Shown: positions 44,217 through 56,773, counted from the first letter of the stretch. The stretch: 64,000 bases of DNA from Linnemannia schmuckeri (GCA_029449235.1 JANATG010000001.1:4092001-4156000), one strand, 5' to 3'. Notes: generated from the sequence alone by a model not told the origin. Program-made: numbers and translations.

Positions 44217-47005
44217 ATGACTGAAGCACCCATGCACCCTGCTCCCGAACCTGTCAGCAAGGACGTGACCGCCAAGGACATTGCCAACCTTTACTCGCGT
44301 ATCCACAATTTGATCGAGACCGTCAAGGAGCCTCAGCAAAAGGCTACCGCCGCCCTCGCGACCCCTACTCCTGTCGACCCTACCACCCCCGCCGGCGCTG
44401 CTGCCATTGCCAACGGCTCAGGTACAACTTCTTTTCACTGAGAAACTAGCACAAGACACCGCCAACTAAATGGACAGAAAGAAAGGTGCCCAACGGGCAG
44501 GATTTGATTGGTCCCCCGTGTGCACAATTTTACTTTCTGTACCTTGGGAACAAAAACAACAATAAGCAACTTTGTCGACCGTTATGTTCATCGTCTCCCC
44601 TTTCTGCTGCAAAAGAGAGGTGTAGGGATTGTACTTTTGTACGCCTGCTGACAAGCACGGAAGAAGGGAAACAAACACCACTTGCTTCGAGTTTTTTTTT
44701 TGACATCAGCAAAAAACAGGATGAACAATAGACGATGGGATCACCCTGTGGGGGTGTGTCTCATCTCCATACCCGATAGAGTTTTCTGTTGGTTTTCTTC
44801 TTTCCTTTGCTTCTCTGTTGTTGTGCATATCTGCACACTCATTTCAATCCAATTGGCTTGTGACAATCCACCCGAAGGATACACAAAGTTGAAACAGAAG
44901 ACAGAAGAAAAAGAAGAAAAAGACAGCCTGTTGGTTAAACTCTCCTCTCCCGCCTTCTACGTCTCCCTTCGTTTGTTTGTCTGCTCTTCTTTTGTTCTTT
45001 TCTTGTGCTTCCATCGCTACACTATCTTTATCCTCCTCCCTCCTTCCCTCCTTCCTTCCTTCTTCCATCCTACGCCCAATTCCTTCATACCGCCCACCTA
45101 AGCATACCTACCAGCCACGTTGCATATCTGTTTGTACTCCTGCTCTCTTTCTTGCACTTCCTCCACAACGACAACATCACAACGAAACAGAACCACCTCC
45201 AATTTTTCTTGCAGCCGATATAGTAATATATGTCTACTTCTGCTTACGCCCATTGGACCAAAACAACAAAAGAAAGGTACATCGCACTAACGCACATCTC
45301 CCTTTTTAATATTTCGTTTGTAGCAGAAGAGTCGACCACTACTACACAGCGCGTTGCGAAGGACGCAGATGAGACAGTCTTAATTGATGGAGAGTGCCCC
45401 TGCCACGCGGTCTGCGCCGACCTCACCACCCGCGCCTGCAACATCTGCGACCGCATCATCCCCTCTCTCGCTGAGGCACACAACGAGCGCACAGTTCTTT
45501 TGGAGGAACTGGAGCAGACCAACATCCGTCTGGCAGAGGAGCAGAAGCGCGCATCGGCAGAGTCCATTGAGGCTGAGGTTTTGCGCAAGAAGGTTGACGA
45601 TCTGGAGGACGCATTGGACGCAAAGACCGATGACTACTTGAGTGCACAGCGTGATCTCGCCATCCTGAATGACAAGTACGTGGACGAGATTGAGAAGGTC
45701 GCCGAGTTGCAACATGCCAAGGAGATGGTCGAAGGCGAGTTGGAGGAGCTCAGCCGCACATTGTTCGAGGAGGCCAACGGCATGGTCGCTTCGGAGGCCA
45801 GAGCCCGTCATCAGCTGGAACTCACTCGTAAGCATCTCGAGCTCGAACTCAAGGATGCCCAGGAACGCCTTGCTGCAGAGACCTCGCAGCTCAAGGAGCT
45901 CAAGACCAAGATGGAGGCCATCATCGATACTCAGCCCCAAAGCAAGCGCTCCTCCACTGACACTGCCAACCGCGGCGCCGGCGTTGATCTTCAGCAGCTC
46001 TTTGGATTGAACAAATTGTCCGTACCCGAGCCCATTGCAGAGGAACCCGCGACTGCTATTGCCATTGACGGACAACTGATGCACGAGTTCAAGGAGTTTG
46101 TCGCCCAGAGTTCGACTGTCCGTCTTGCCAAAATCCACAGCTTGCCCTTCATGCGACACTGCCAGGACGAGGATGTCGAGCCTTGCTTGCGTTTCGGATC
46201 TAACCCCAGAATCTCGGCAAGAAAGTTGACTGAGGGCATCTGCACCAACACCTGTTACATCGAGGAGGCTACTGCCGAGCAGGTCAAGGAGTACGAGCGC
46301 ATGGTCTTGGCTGCCCAACAGCCTCCTTCGCCTGCCCGCAGCTCTATGACCAACAAGAACATGCTCTGGGAGAGACTCCAGACCCAGTACGCCCTTTACC
46401 AGGCCCCCAAGGGCGGATGCCAGACCTGCGGTCGCTCTGGCCCTCTCACCCACCGTTACCGCCTTGCTACCTCGGACGAATGGAACTTTATCGACCGCTT
46501 CTGCCGTGACCGTATCGTTGCTGCCTGCGAGTTTTACATTTACATCCGTAACATTCGCGCTGGGCTCTACTCGACCCGCACGATCGAGGATCTCTACTCA
46601 GAGAGTTTGCGTCTTCGTCTCCAGATGTTCTATGCCCGTGCCGGTGTCTTGCCCATCATGTTGTCGGAGCTCGGTGTTGCTTCGCAGTCGATCGGAAACA
46701 TGGGACCTTCTGGAGAGTGGCCTGAGGGAGCCCACGGCTCCCATGTTGACAGCACTTTGGATGAGGAAGAGTCGGTTTCGTCCAAGACTTCGCTCGAGAG
46801 GAAAGAGTCTGTCTCCATCGAGGTCGAGTCGATGACTGTGGCTGTTGAGGAGACCAAGACGACAATTGAGACTGCCACTGCTACATCGACCCAAGAGACC
46901 ACTATCACCTCTATTACAGGATCAACCGTTGCTGTCGCACCCGAGGCTGCTAACCCCTGGACTGCCGAGGAGAAGACTGCTGCTGCCGCCACTGCTGCTC
47001 AGTAA
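44217..47005 (+). CDS. SEC2: Sec2/Rabin8-type Rab guanine exchange factor
   Basis: Two exons: 44217-44421 and 45324-47005, joined at GS-A|EE; 628 aa. After a 70-residue lead comes a Cys cluster (CPCHAVCADLTTRACNIC, about 93-110), then the parallel coiled-coil Sec2p domain (about 117-222), including the catalytic stretch EELSRTLFEEANGMVASEA. This domain exchanges GDP on Sec4/Rab8 for exocytic vesicles. The C-terminal region about 335-510 resembles the Rab11-binding tail of animal Rabin8/GRAB: LPFMRHCQDEDVEPCLRF, HRYRL, FCRDRIVAACEFYIYIRNIR, LRLQMFYARAG. The last 110 residues are Ser/Thr/Glu-rich. The 902-nt intron is the longest in the window and contains an alternative ATG at 45230 that reads in frame into exon 2. 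Confidence 0.92.
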
Positions 47006-50000
47006 ATAGACAACATTGACAACAGTCGGGAAAATACAGGATGTGCGTTCTCGACTTTTATATTTATCACTCAAAATACCATCCTGCGCCAACCAACATG
47101 CAGGAAATACCTTTTTATTATACTTTTTTCATTTTTTTTTTTTTTTTTTTTTGAGCTGCCGCATTGTTCGTCTTTTTCCCCTTTGTCCTTTCTTTTTGCT
47201 CTTGCTTCTTTTTTAACCACCCTATACACTTTCTAATTTTGTTTTGAAAATAAAAAAAGCGTCTGCGATCCTTTCTTGTCATACGTCATGTAACGAATCA
47301 CAAGTAGGTTGCTGACTCTTTGTCAAGCTGGCAGATGTGTTTCGCGGATCTGATGAGAGCTGGTTTGGTGAGGATTCAGGTTGCAGAATATGTGTCCTGA
47401 CCGTGTGCCATTACATTATTATTGTTGCGCAAGGTTTAACTGTTTCTTGGCTCTTCACCGCTTTCCAATATTACCGACACGATTTAATATATGAAGAAAT
47501 GCTCGTATGGATTTCGGATCGTCTTAGTGATCTGTCTGGCTATTTTTTTTTTTTTTTTTTTTTTTTTTTTCTATAGACATTTTTCGCTCCTTCCATCTTT
47601 TTTGTGATGGCGATTTCATGACTGGGCAACAGTGAAATGTGGTAAACCAGGAACTGGTTTTTTGCCTCCTCCTATTTTATGGATCCTAGGTGGATTAGTG
47701 GTCATTACATTGCAACAAGATCGATTCCAGTATCTGGTACTCGTTTGTTTTTTTTTTGCGGATTCTGTACAGCACGGTGGTTTTAGGTTGCGACTTGCTT
47801 TTTTGTTATCAGATACTGTTGTTTTTTATTCAATCAACCCAACATGCACGATCTTGAAGGCTCTGCATTTGCTCCTTAATCATCCCAACTAAAACCGAAG
47901 ATCAACCGTAGTTTTCTGTGCATCCGTTGACCCTTATACTTTACGTATTATACAGGATAGCTCCGAGAGAAATCACTTCGCTGGTGATGACAGGCGAAAA
48001 ATATAGGATATCGACTCTATCTCAGCTTCCTTTTTGACTTAATTGATTTACACGGTGTGTAGGAAACCTTTACGACTTTTTACCCCTCCGTTCACTGGCC
48101 AGTCCAGTCGAGATAAAAGGATCATGCATTCATATTCCGTTGTTTAACTTTCCAGGTGGTATTAAGACCACTCTTTTTCAAAGACGAGCTGCTCTCTGAC
48201 CTAGAGAGAAGGATCCCGCAGGTATGCCAATTTACTCTTTGACTTTCTATTTCATACGTGGGTGAAGATATGTCAAGGCCTGTCAGCTCTATGACCTTTG
48301 TGGTTTCTCTCGAGTGTGATATCTTGTTTTTCTCTATTGGAGTCATCCACTCTTGCAATGGGCAATACAATTGGAGCAAGGGTAACGTACACTTTTTCAC
48401 AATTTTGACTGAGAAAAAAACCGAGGATCGCTCATGTATTTAATGACACTCTCTGCTCTACCAATCCTACATAAGAGACATCTCGAGTGCGCGAAACCAT
48501 CCTTTCTGGCAATGTAATGAAAGAAAAATGGTCAGGGTTGTTCAAGTGTTCAGTTTGACCTGTTAGAAAATCTGACAGGCAATCAAAGATTGTTCTACTC
48601 TTGGATAATTTCCACTTGAAAAAAATGAAGGACGATGGTTGTGCGGGCCTTCTTTTTTTTTTTTTTTTTTTTTTTCTAGTCAGTAATCTCACAGTGAGTT
48701 TTTCAAGACGACTAGTCTTGGCTATCAATGTAGTCAGCCTAGCGTGGGGCTTTTTTTTAAGTGCTACAAACAAACTTGGACGAGAGCGTGAAACAACGCA
48801 TCACTTCTACCTTTTTAAATTTCAACTAGGCACTAGAGATAGTGACCCCAAATGTTCTCTTGCAGCGACTGTACTCTATCTCACGTCTCATTATAAAGGC
48901 CACTCGTTGACTGTGTCTTCTGCATAGGGTAACAAATATGACAAAAAAAAGCATATAGGAAACGAATCTCTTGTTGAGTTTCGTGATCAGCTTCGTAGTT
49001 CTTTGATATTTGTTGCCAATACTCAAGGAGCTTTTTTTTTTGAGTTGCTCGATAACCGATAAGCATTACGTTATTTCATTTTCTCAGCAACGATTTGATA
49101 AAGGCCTTGTGCCCTGTCGTTTTATATTACAGATGCAATGGAGTAAGCGCCGATTCTCATTCAGTTATCCAAGAGTTGCGATGCCCCGGCGAGCCTCGTG
49201 ATACGCCTAACCCGTTTTTATTATTTTCGATGATAATGTCAAGGTGCCATTGAGAAAATAAAGCGATATTCCTGAACCGTCTCCGTCTTCTTTTCGCCAA
49301 CGGCCATCCCATATTTTTACAAATTGTGAAAAACTATCGAGCAATTATTTCTTTGTTTGATCGAGTGCGCTACATCGACAACAAAGGAAATGAAGGATAA
49401 TGGCATGCCTTTTCATTCGAAGGCTATCCTCGTCTTTTCATACTATACTTTCAGAAGCAGCTTTTTTTGGCCATAGAAATATGGAAAGCGTCTCGGTAGG
49501 TCCTTGTATCTCAACAATGTGCTTCTGTTTGCTAGCCAATAGGTGAAGCGACGATCTCGGTGTGAGTTGGCTAATCTCATTTTTTTTACAAATCAAAATC
49601 TCAAAAGCATCGGATTGCGCTTTGGTTTGGTGCCCGACAGTTCAAAAAGAAAAAAGAGATACTATATAGACATATAGCGTAAGCCTACTTTTTCGAGTTG
49701 CCCCAGTTTGATGTATCTTTGGCTCTTAATAGTAAGCGCTTCATTCTCTTATATTCAGCATCTAGCCGAACTCAAGCGACGACATACTCGGCCTCTGGCG
49801 TGCTACGTCTGCTTTATGATCCTCGTGAACGTGAACATGAACATTAAGCATCCAGTAGCTATCTTGGAATCCTTTGCTTTGCTGATGGAGATGAGTGCAT
49901 TTTTCAAAACAACAATACACGTGGTGATGTCAACTGTTAACATGATGTCCTCTCTTTTCATGAAATATGCTAAAGAAACACACAAAGAGCCTTCGTTTAA

Positions 50001-51595
50001 GTGCTTCAGTGTAGTGTCTAGTTTGAACTCCGGGGTATCAACAACCCGCCGCTGGATCTGAATGAATGTGGACAAGGTGGATTGATATACGACCACGTAG
50101 GAATAACGGATCTCCGTGAGTGTTGTAGATTAAGTCTTTAAATTCAAGAACGTACTCATGTCTATGCCATTTTATAACGCGCCATTTTTGTTCTTAACGT
50201 CCCTGACAACTTATGGCGGATACTCTCGCTTAAATAGGTTTTCTTGTTGCTCACGTTTGTTTTGGGTACAAAAAGTAAAATTTTTGTCCACACGTGGATT
50301 GGAGCTCGCGTCGAATGTACCTCGTTTTTTTCTGCTGCTTTCGAGATGCTATTCAAAAATATGGTTGATAGATGCTGCAGAAGTATCTTTGCCAATTTTT
50401 ACCCCGCCTTTCATCGCGTCCTTCTTTTGCATATAGTAAGGAACCTCAGCGGTTTTTGGTGAGCGGTTGCGCGCTCTTTTTATTGAGTCAAAAAAAAAAA
50501 ATGAGGATACCTCTTCGTTTTTCGGGCATATTTTCCATTTTTTTGTAGCTACAAATAACCGCAACTGACAATGTATTTCATTCACGAGATCATTTCTTGT
50601 AACGGCATTTTTTTTTTTTCTCAAAAGTAGGGTTAGGGGACCCTTGAACGCTTGAAGTTCGAGCTCTCTTTTTTTACACTGTATTTCTTCACACCTGGAT
50701 AATGGAAGGACGACAGGTTTACGTTTCTTATATTGAAATAGAATGTGAAGCAATGGTGTAAAACTGTAAGACTGTGCGTATAGAAAGGATGACTAATGTC
50801 GAGAGCCATCGCGCCTTCTTAGGCATTCATGACTTTCGCTTGGCTCGTTTTTTCACTTTTTGTATCCTGAGTGCGCTCAGCTCTTTGGCTTGCAAATTTT
50901 TCTCTGTCATTCTTACTGACATGCCACACTTTTTTCTTTACTTGCGGAGATGGACTTTAAGGCTACACCAATGCAGCAACTTGATTTTCTCGACATGCAT
51001 TCGTGCGCCAGTATGTGAGGTGGCTGTTTTGTTTTGAAAATTTACTTATTATTTTCGTCGATACGGGAAATAAAAGCGAGTCATCGTGAGGTGTGAAGAA
51101 GAAGAAAAAAGTTGGTGAGATGGTGAGAAAGACCTTGAAATATGCATTTTTGGTCAAGGTCATGCTAGCCGCTTTCAGTCCATCAGTTTTTTTTTTTAGA
51201 GTGCACATGACCAAGGAGGGTCCAACACATTTCTGACCATGGTGAACCATCAGTCCAGTCGTCAGAAGGTGCATGTACGTGCATATATCAATTCCCTATA
51301 ACGAAGATAGAAGAAAAATCCCTTAACGCCGAATGCCCTCTGCACCATCGAATTAGCCCCATGCGAATAGTGTTCAAACCAAAAATGGCTGTACCTGAAA
51401 AAAAGTCAATCGGTTTCAGAACAATCAAAAACTGGGTTTGCGAAGGACTGGGCTCTTTGTGTTCATGTCCATCTCAAACCAGTGCCATCCAAAGAAGAAC
51501 AGAAAAAAAATGTGCATGATAAGAAAAAAATCAATAATGTACAAAGTTTTATTTTATACAACGGCTTAGTACCGTCCAGCATGCCTCCAATCGCC
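47006..51595. other. 4.6-kb AT-rich gene desert with exon-like remnants
   Basis: No intact gene. Contains T20 at about 47133, T28 at 47543-47570 and a T run at about 48652-48675. A few plus-strand pieces look coding: 48157-48225 (flanked by a CAG acceptor and a GTATGC donor; starts VVLRPLFFKDELLSDLERR) and 48929-49062 (ends FVANTQGAFFFELLDN). They lack a recognisable domain and are separated by many stops. A relic gene or transposon is possible. Confidence 0.45.
47543..47570. repeat. T28 homopolymer
   Basis: Uninterrupted run of 28 T, the longest in the gene desert. Confidence 0.9.
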
Positions 51596-53825
51596 TCAAA
51601 CCGAAACGGTTGATCTCTGCTGAATATCTGGGTTGGGTGGGGCAGAGGGCGCTGCATAGGGCGCGATCGCATGCGAGGGACTAGCAGGAGAGATATTTGT
51701 CGGATCGCCATATCTATTGAACGAGGTTACAATGTCAGCCGTCCCGTCTCCTTGAGGTCCCATCGACGACATTTCAATCTTGTGTCCCAGGCGAGAGTTG
51801 GGTCGATCGTGCTGCTGTTGATGCCTCCGTCGACTTCTTCGCGAAATCGACTCGTCATCTGTCTCCTGGACATATTTTCCTGAGGTTGCAGTCCGGATCG
51901 ACACATCGTCCCGCCAGCTGCTTTCACTTCCAGAGTGACGACCTCCCGAATTCCTGTTTAGTGCCCTGCTGGCTGTTAAAAGTTTTGATTGTCGTCCCTG
52001 TTGCGGAGTTGATGCGAAGGCTGCGCGAGGCGGGGCTCCTGGGTGGATTAGGCTTTGGTTAAAAGAACGGGTAGTCTCTGAAAGCGACGAAGATTCTCGT
52101 GACTGATCTTGAGCGAGGGGTGGCCTTTTCCCGTTGAGTATCCTGTCATAGTCCAGCACCGTTTTCCGTTTCTCGCGTCGAAAGAGGTAAACACCACCAG
52201 CCAGGGCAATCAGCGCAAACAACCCAATCGACAGACCCAGTATTAGGCCCAGTTTTGATCCACCAGCATTCTCGGGTATGAGATCCTCATCCTGAGAACC
52301 CTTTTGGTTGTATCGATCTGTCCAGAGCATTGTTGTAAGGTTGAATACTAGAGGGGTGGAGCCGGGATAGCCAACAAGAAACGTCTCAGTCGCACCTAAT
52401 GAAGAAAAAAACACACAGATGTTACAAATACGTTCGTACTTTTCTAATATATGCATCCATTTCCTTGAAATCTCTATGCGCCAAAGCGTACCACCCCAAG
52501 TCAAAAAGCCGTCGTTGTAAATGGCACAGGCCATTCCTAAACGACCAGTTGCAATACTTGGTCCGCGTGTCCAGACTAGTGTTTTCATGTCCAGAACGTA
52601 AATATCCGACAGACTGCCGTTCGTGTTCTGTCCGCCAAAGACCACAACCCTATTATTGTCCTTGTCTAATCATCGTGTAAAAAGAAAGAAAAACATGTTA
52701 TTGTGTTATTTGTACCATTATGATTTTCTTTCTTTCTTTCTTTCTTTCTCATCCCCTCTCACTCCTTCCTCTCTTTCCTTCCTTTCTCCTTCTTAAACCA
52801 GAACGACAGAAGATCCCGAGTTCCAAATGCCGTTACAAACCTGTGACCATGCAGGCATCTTCTCTTTCCTTGGGTGCCGTTCCCGTTACTGGCAACAACG
52901 CCCAAGTATTAGTGTCGGGCTTGTACTCAATAATCTCTGGACTGGTATATTGCTCAGTGGTGCCATGGCGTCCACCGATGTACAAAATGCTGGATCTCCT
53001 TTTCGACCAGCAGGCGTTGTACCATTGAGACGGAGGAATCCCAGGTCCTCCCGCGGCAATGCTCGGAATTGTGTCATTGGCGAGAAGCAAAGTTAAAGAA
53101 GTCAATGTGTCTTTCCTGGGGTCGTAAATGTCCATTGTATTTGCACTGGGGTGTTGATATCCTCCCCGCATGTACATCCGGCCATCTAGAGGGTTGGCGA
53201 CAACAACGATTCCTGGGTTACGGACGGGGACGGTGACCGAGCTGGCGTTGTAGTGCCAGGTTCCGGTGGTCATGTTAAGAACAGTGATCAACGGGTGTCC
53301 CTTGTCCTCGTTTCCAATGAGCGCGAGCATAGACCCAGCAGGACCAGTTGCACTACCAGTCAAAATCGGTGACGAGGATATGTTGGTGGTAAAAGCGTTG
53401 TCGATGTCATTGAAGTGGATAGCGCTATCTGCTTTCGAGGCGAAAAAGCAGTTTTGAGTCGATAGTGGTGGTGCATCGGGGTATTCAATCCACGGTGCAT
53501 AGGTGGTATTCCAGGCTTTTGTGAGATCAAGGGAGAAGAACTGGTTGCTGCTTATACCGTTAAAGCCTCCTTGGATAAACCAGGTACCCTCGGTCTGACA
53601 GGACGCTGGGTAGACGACCACCTCTGGCTCAGGAGGTAAGGTTGGGAGACCAATTAGTCCGGGGTCTGTTGTTGTCGGTGTCAGTTGTGTTGTTGGTGTT
53701 GTTGTTTTTGTTGTGGAGGTTGTTGGTTTAGGAGCCTGTTGGACGACTTCAGTTTGTGCGACACATTGCTGGAGGAGGATCGGAGAGAGGACGACAAGGA
53801 GGAGGAGGGTATGAATGAATAACAT
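51596..53825 (-). CDS. Kelch-repeat protein with signal peptide and one TM segment
   Basis: Three exons: 52841-53825, 52492-52665, 51596-52395; 652 aa. MLFIHTLLLLVVLSPILLQQ (1-20, cleavage near CVAQ at 24) is a signal peptide. A Thr/Pro-rich stalk follows (PTTSTTKTTTPTTQ). Kelch-type beta-propeller blades then run from about 75 to 410, with Gly-Gly pairs and Trp/Tyr signatures (GTWFIQGGFNG, MYMRGGYQHP, ILYIGGRHG, VVVFGGQNTNGSLSDIYVL). A single TM segment (LGLILGLSIGLFALIALAGG, about 435-458) is followed by FRREKRK and a 190-residue basic/Ser-rich cytoplasmic tail. Topology: type I, propeller outside. Ligand and function unknown; a galactose-oxidase-like catalytic centre is not evident. The first intron holds a (TTTC)n microsatellite. 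Confidence 0.9.
52725..52750. repeat. (TTTC)n microsatellite in kelch intron
   Basis: Six consecutive TTTC units on the plus strand, inside the first intron of the kelch gene. Confidence 0.9.
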
Positions 53826-55797
53826 GGCTGCTGTGTATGAATGAAAGGGTGAATGTGAGGAAAGAGAGGGAGAGAGGCTACCGCACACTACGGCAACATT
53901 GAGCTGGTTGGATGTTGATCAATTGCGGCGGGTAGAGAGTAGAGAAAAGGGAAGGAGTGAAGGAGAGGGAGAGACAGGGAGGGGAGCGAAGAGGTTTGAA
54001 GAGAATTTTTTATTTTGGGAAAAAGGACAAAGGGAGAAAGAGAGGACACTGAGAGAGAGAGGGAGAGAGCGTATGCGTATTTGGCTAAAAAGGGGTGGTG
54101 AAGAGAGGAGGGAAGACAGAGAGGGTTCAACACTTTGTGCTCGCTCGCTGGGATCGAATACGAGACAAGGAGGGGTGTTGTGGCGGTGGGACAATGTTCC
54201 AATACTCTTATTTTTTGACCGAGAATAACGACCAGAGACAGAAAGACAGCCCATTGCAAGGCTGTAGGTGTTGCTGTTGCTGCTGTTGTTGTTTTCTTTA
54301 GTTGAAAAGAAAAGGACTTTTGCCGCGGAAGTAATGAGTTCAGATCCTCAGCGGGGTATATATCCTTTTCAGATGGCAATGCTAAAACACACTTGCCATA
54401 GTTCAGTTGCTCGTTTCTTCGCTTGTTTTGTCTGCAATCCACTCTGCCTGATTTCTTTGCCTTGTACAAAAAATAGGTATTCAGGGACATAAACCAACCT
54501 AATTACCACCCGCCGCTTAGAAAGCTGTTAGATGACTTCCTTCTCCTTCATTTTTATCAACCTCCTTTTCTCCTTCGTAATATCACCACATACACATACT
54601 CCCCCATGCAGGATACAATTCTCCGCACCGGTTTTCTCCAAAGGGGTTGTGAGAGGAAGAAAGAGAGGAAGTGAAGTGAGAGAGAGGCAGGAAGAAAGGA
54701 GTGGAAAAAGCGGTGAGCAAAGTTGTTGCATTCAGAATCCAAGGTCCTCTTCCATCCTCGTGGCATCAGCAATTGGATCTCTTGCATTGGAATGGAATGT
54801 CACCTCCGAAAAACAAAAAACCTGAGGCTCCTATGGATAAGCTCTAGTGAGTGTGCAGGTTATATGGCCTATGGACGAAGTTATGAAAAGAGAAAACAAG
54901 ATAGAGAGAAATAAGCAGAAGAGTTCTTTTTGTATATTGCAGAAAGAGACAGACCGCCAAAAGGCAACCGGTTATTCAAGGTTTGAACCATATCGATCAA
55001 AATTATAAAAAAAAAAAAAAGTAGGGTACCTTGGCGGCAATGACGATATCACTTTTGCAAAGGCGCGTGTGGTCTGGATGGGGAGAGATATGTGTCGCGA
55101 GGAAGGAGAATGAAAGGAAGTCGATTGATGGTATGACGAAGGGACAGCACAACACACTCCTTCCTCTCTTTCGGCGCAAACGGGCCCAGGCACAAGGTCG
55201 AAATGACATCACCCCGTTAGGTAGGGTCGGTCAGAGCCTGGGCTTCGGTAAACTAATGGCCATTGGTGTCCAGGAGGAGGGAATATGCAACAACGCATTT
55301 TTGTTATTGACAAGGGTCGATGAGACAGTGTGAGAAAGTACGGGAAGTGTGTGAGAGGAAGCAACGAAGAAAGGAAAAGAGGGTGGTGGTAAGAGGGAAC
55401 AGGCCAAAGGCTACAAACACAAAGAAATACAACAGCCAAAGAAGAGCTGCAAGTACAAAAAGTGTGGTGTGAATATTGAAGGAAATCATGTAAAGTATAG
55501 TCTCCCAAAAGTATCATTCTAGGGATTAAAATACGATCGAACAACGTCGAATTGTAAATCAAAAGCTACTGTAAAAACTGCACAGGACCAAGGTGCTGGT
55601 ACTAGAACCCGCACGGCTAATATCCTTGAATAGCTTGGATTTGCTATTGTAAATCCCCATAGTACGATGCATTTTGTGAGGTGATCGTCCAACGATCAGG
55701 GCGGGATTGGACAAGGGCAGGCAAGAAAAAGGAAAAAAAAAAAAAAAAAAGGAAAAAATCAAAAGGCAAAAACAAAAAAGAACGCTAGTCTAGGGCA
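53826..55797. other. Intergenic upstream of kelch gene
   Basis: About 2 kb. GA-rich on the plus strand near the kelch start (the complement is its pyrimidine-rich leader). Also contains A runs near 55007 and 55733. The short open frames are low-complexity or start at TTG. I see no gene. Confidence 0.5.
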
Positions 55798-56334
55798 CTA
55801 AGGAAATGCCAACTCAAAGTTGGGCGGGTTGCCGCCGTAGTAGGCGTTCGCACCAGACGCACGGATGAGATCCTCGCCCAGAATGTTCAAATGTGCAAAA
55901 TGCGAGGCAGAGGGCGATCGGGCAACGTTAACCATGTATCCATTGATCTTGACGGGAAGGCGCACATGGTCGTTCGATCCAACCAAAGTCTCACCAGCGA
56001 CGACAGCATCCTCAATACCCATTATCTTGAGAGCCTCTTCCGAGATGTACGTCTGTGGTGCGGCCTCAAGGAATAAGAAGTGGACGTGAACGGGCTGCCG
56101 GGTTCCTGACATGGTCGTAATTTTGTCGGTGATCTGGACGTGCAATGAAATGATTGGGCGCAAACTCTGGCCCCAGACGGCACCTCGGACGAGCTTTTTA
56201 GATTCAGGGTATGTTTCCTCAAGATAACGGGCACCGAGCATTTGGGAGACTCTGTCGGCCAGGTCTGAGGGTTGGATGTCCTCAAAGTCAGCGCACAGCG
56301 CGTCGAAACTGAAGTCCAATCTGACGTCGCTCAT
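55798..56334 (-). CDS. Retropepsin-like fold protein without catalytic DTG
   Basis: Single exon, 178 aa from the ATG at 56334 (G at -3); an in-frame ATG at 56385 has weaker context. Residues 80-165 follow the retropepsin-like layout: a hydrophobic strand then LEAAPQTYISEEALKIMG (89-106) where active members have a D-T/S-G triad, then LPVKINGYMV and HLNILGEDLIRASG (148-161). The usual active-site Asp-Thr/Ser-Gly is here Glu-Ala-Ala, so it is predicted to be inactive as a protease. Assignment rests on pattern only; a structure prediction would decide. No transposon genes (RT, integrase) are next to it, so it looks like a host gene. Divergent from NBS1. Confidence 0.6.
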   Translation of the reverse strand: MSDVRLDFSFDALCADFEDIQPSDLADRVSQMLGARYLEETYPESKKLVRGAVWGQSLRPIISLHVQITDKITTMSGTRQPVHVHFLFLEAAPQTYISEEALKIMGIEDAVVAGETLVGSNDHVRLPVKINGYMVNVARSPSASHFAHLNILGEDLIRASGANAYYGGNPPNFELAFP

Positions 56335-56590
56335 AGCGAGGTCGAGAGTGGGGTGTGGGGTGGATGTGAATACTTCGGCGAGCATAGAGTATGAGAATAG
56401 AAGTAAAGAGTTGTGAATGTAATTATGTGAAGGGAGAGGAATGAACTAAAAGAAGGAATGGGAATGAAGAGAACAAAGGAAAAGAAGCGTGGGCGAGTTT
56501 TTTTAAACTCTTGGGGGTTAGGAGACCAGCCAGTCACGAGGATATGAAAAATGGTGGCGTACGAGTTCTCGCGACGAAAAGGACAGGCGA

Positions 56591-56629
<39 letters not shown>

Positions 56630-56773
56630 GTTTTCTTCATTGTTTTTCACCTTCTTTACATCTCTTCTCGTCTACCCACGGGATCATCACACCCTGTCGA
56701 CAACACACCAGGAGGCAACTCACCTACAGGAACAAGACCCAGCTCTCATACTCACACTCTTACTCGCTTCTCC
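56335..56773. promoter_or_regulatory. Bidirectional promoter, retropepsin-like gene / NBS1
   Basis: 439 bp between divergent start codons. Holds a T36 run at 56593-56628. No TATA box seen. Confidence 0.55.
56593..56628. repeat. T36 homopolymer
   Basis: Uninterrupted run of 36 T in the divergent promoter, about 145 nt before the NBS1 start. A rigid poly(dA:dT) tract can exclude nucleosomes. Confidence 0.9.

Noticed and set aside
45380..46453. 357-codon antisense frame in the Sec2 gene
   Set aside because: Sense strand carries a clear Sec2/Rabin8 protein; the antisense frame is Leu-rich without family motifs.
49708..50753. Frames of 77-134 codons on both strands in the gene desert
   Set aside because: AT-rich, mutually overlapping and without motifs; not enough to call a gene.
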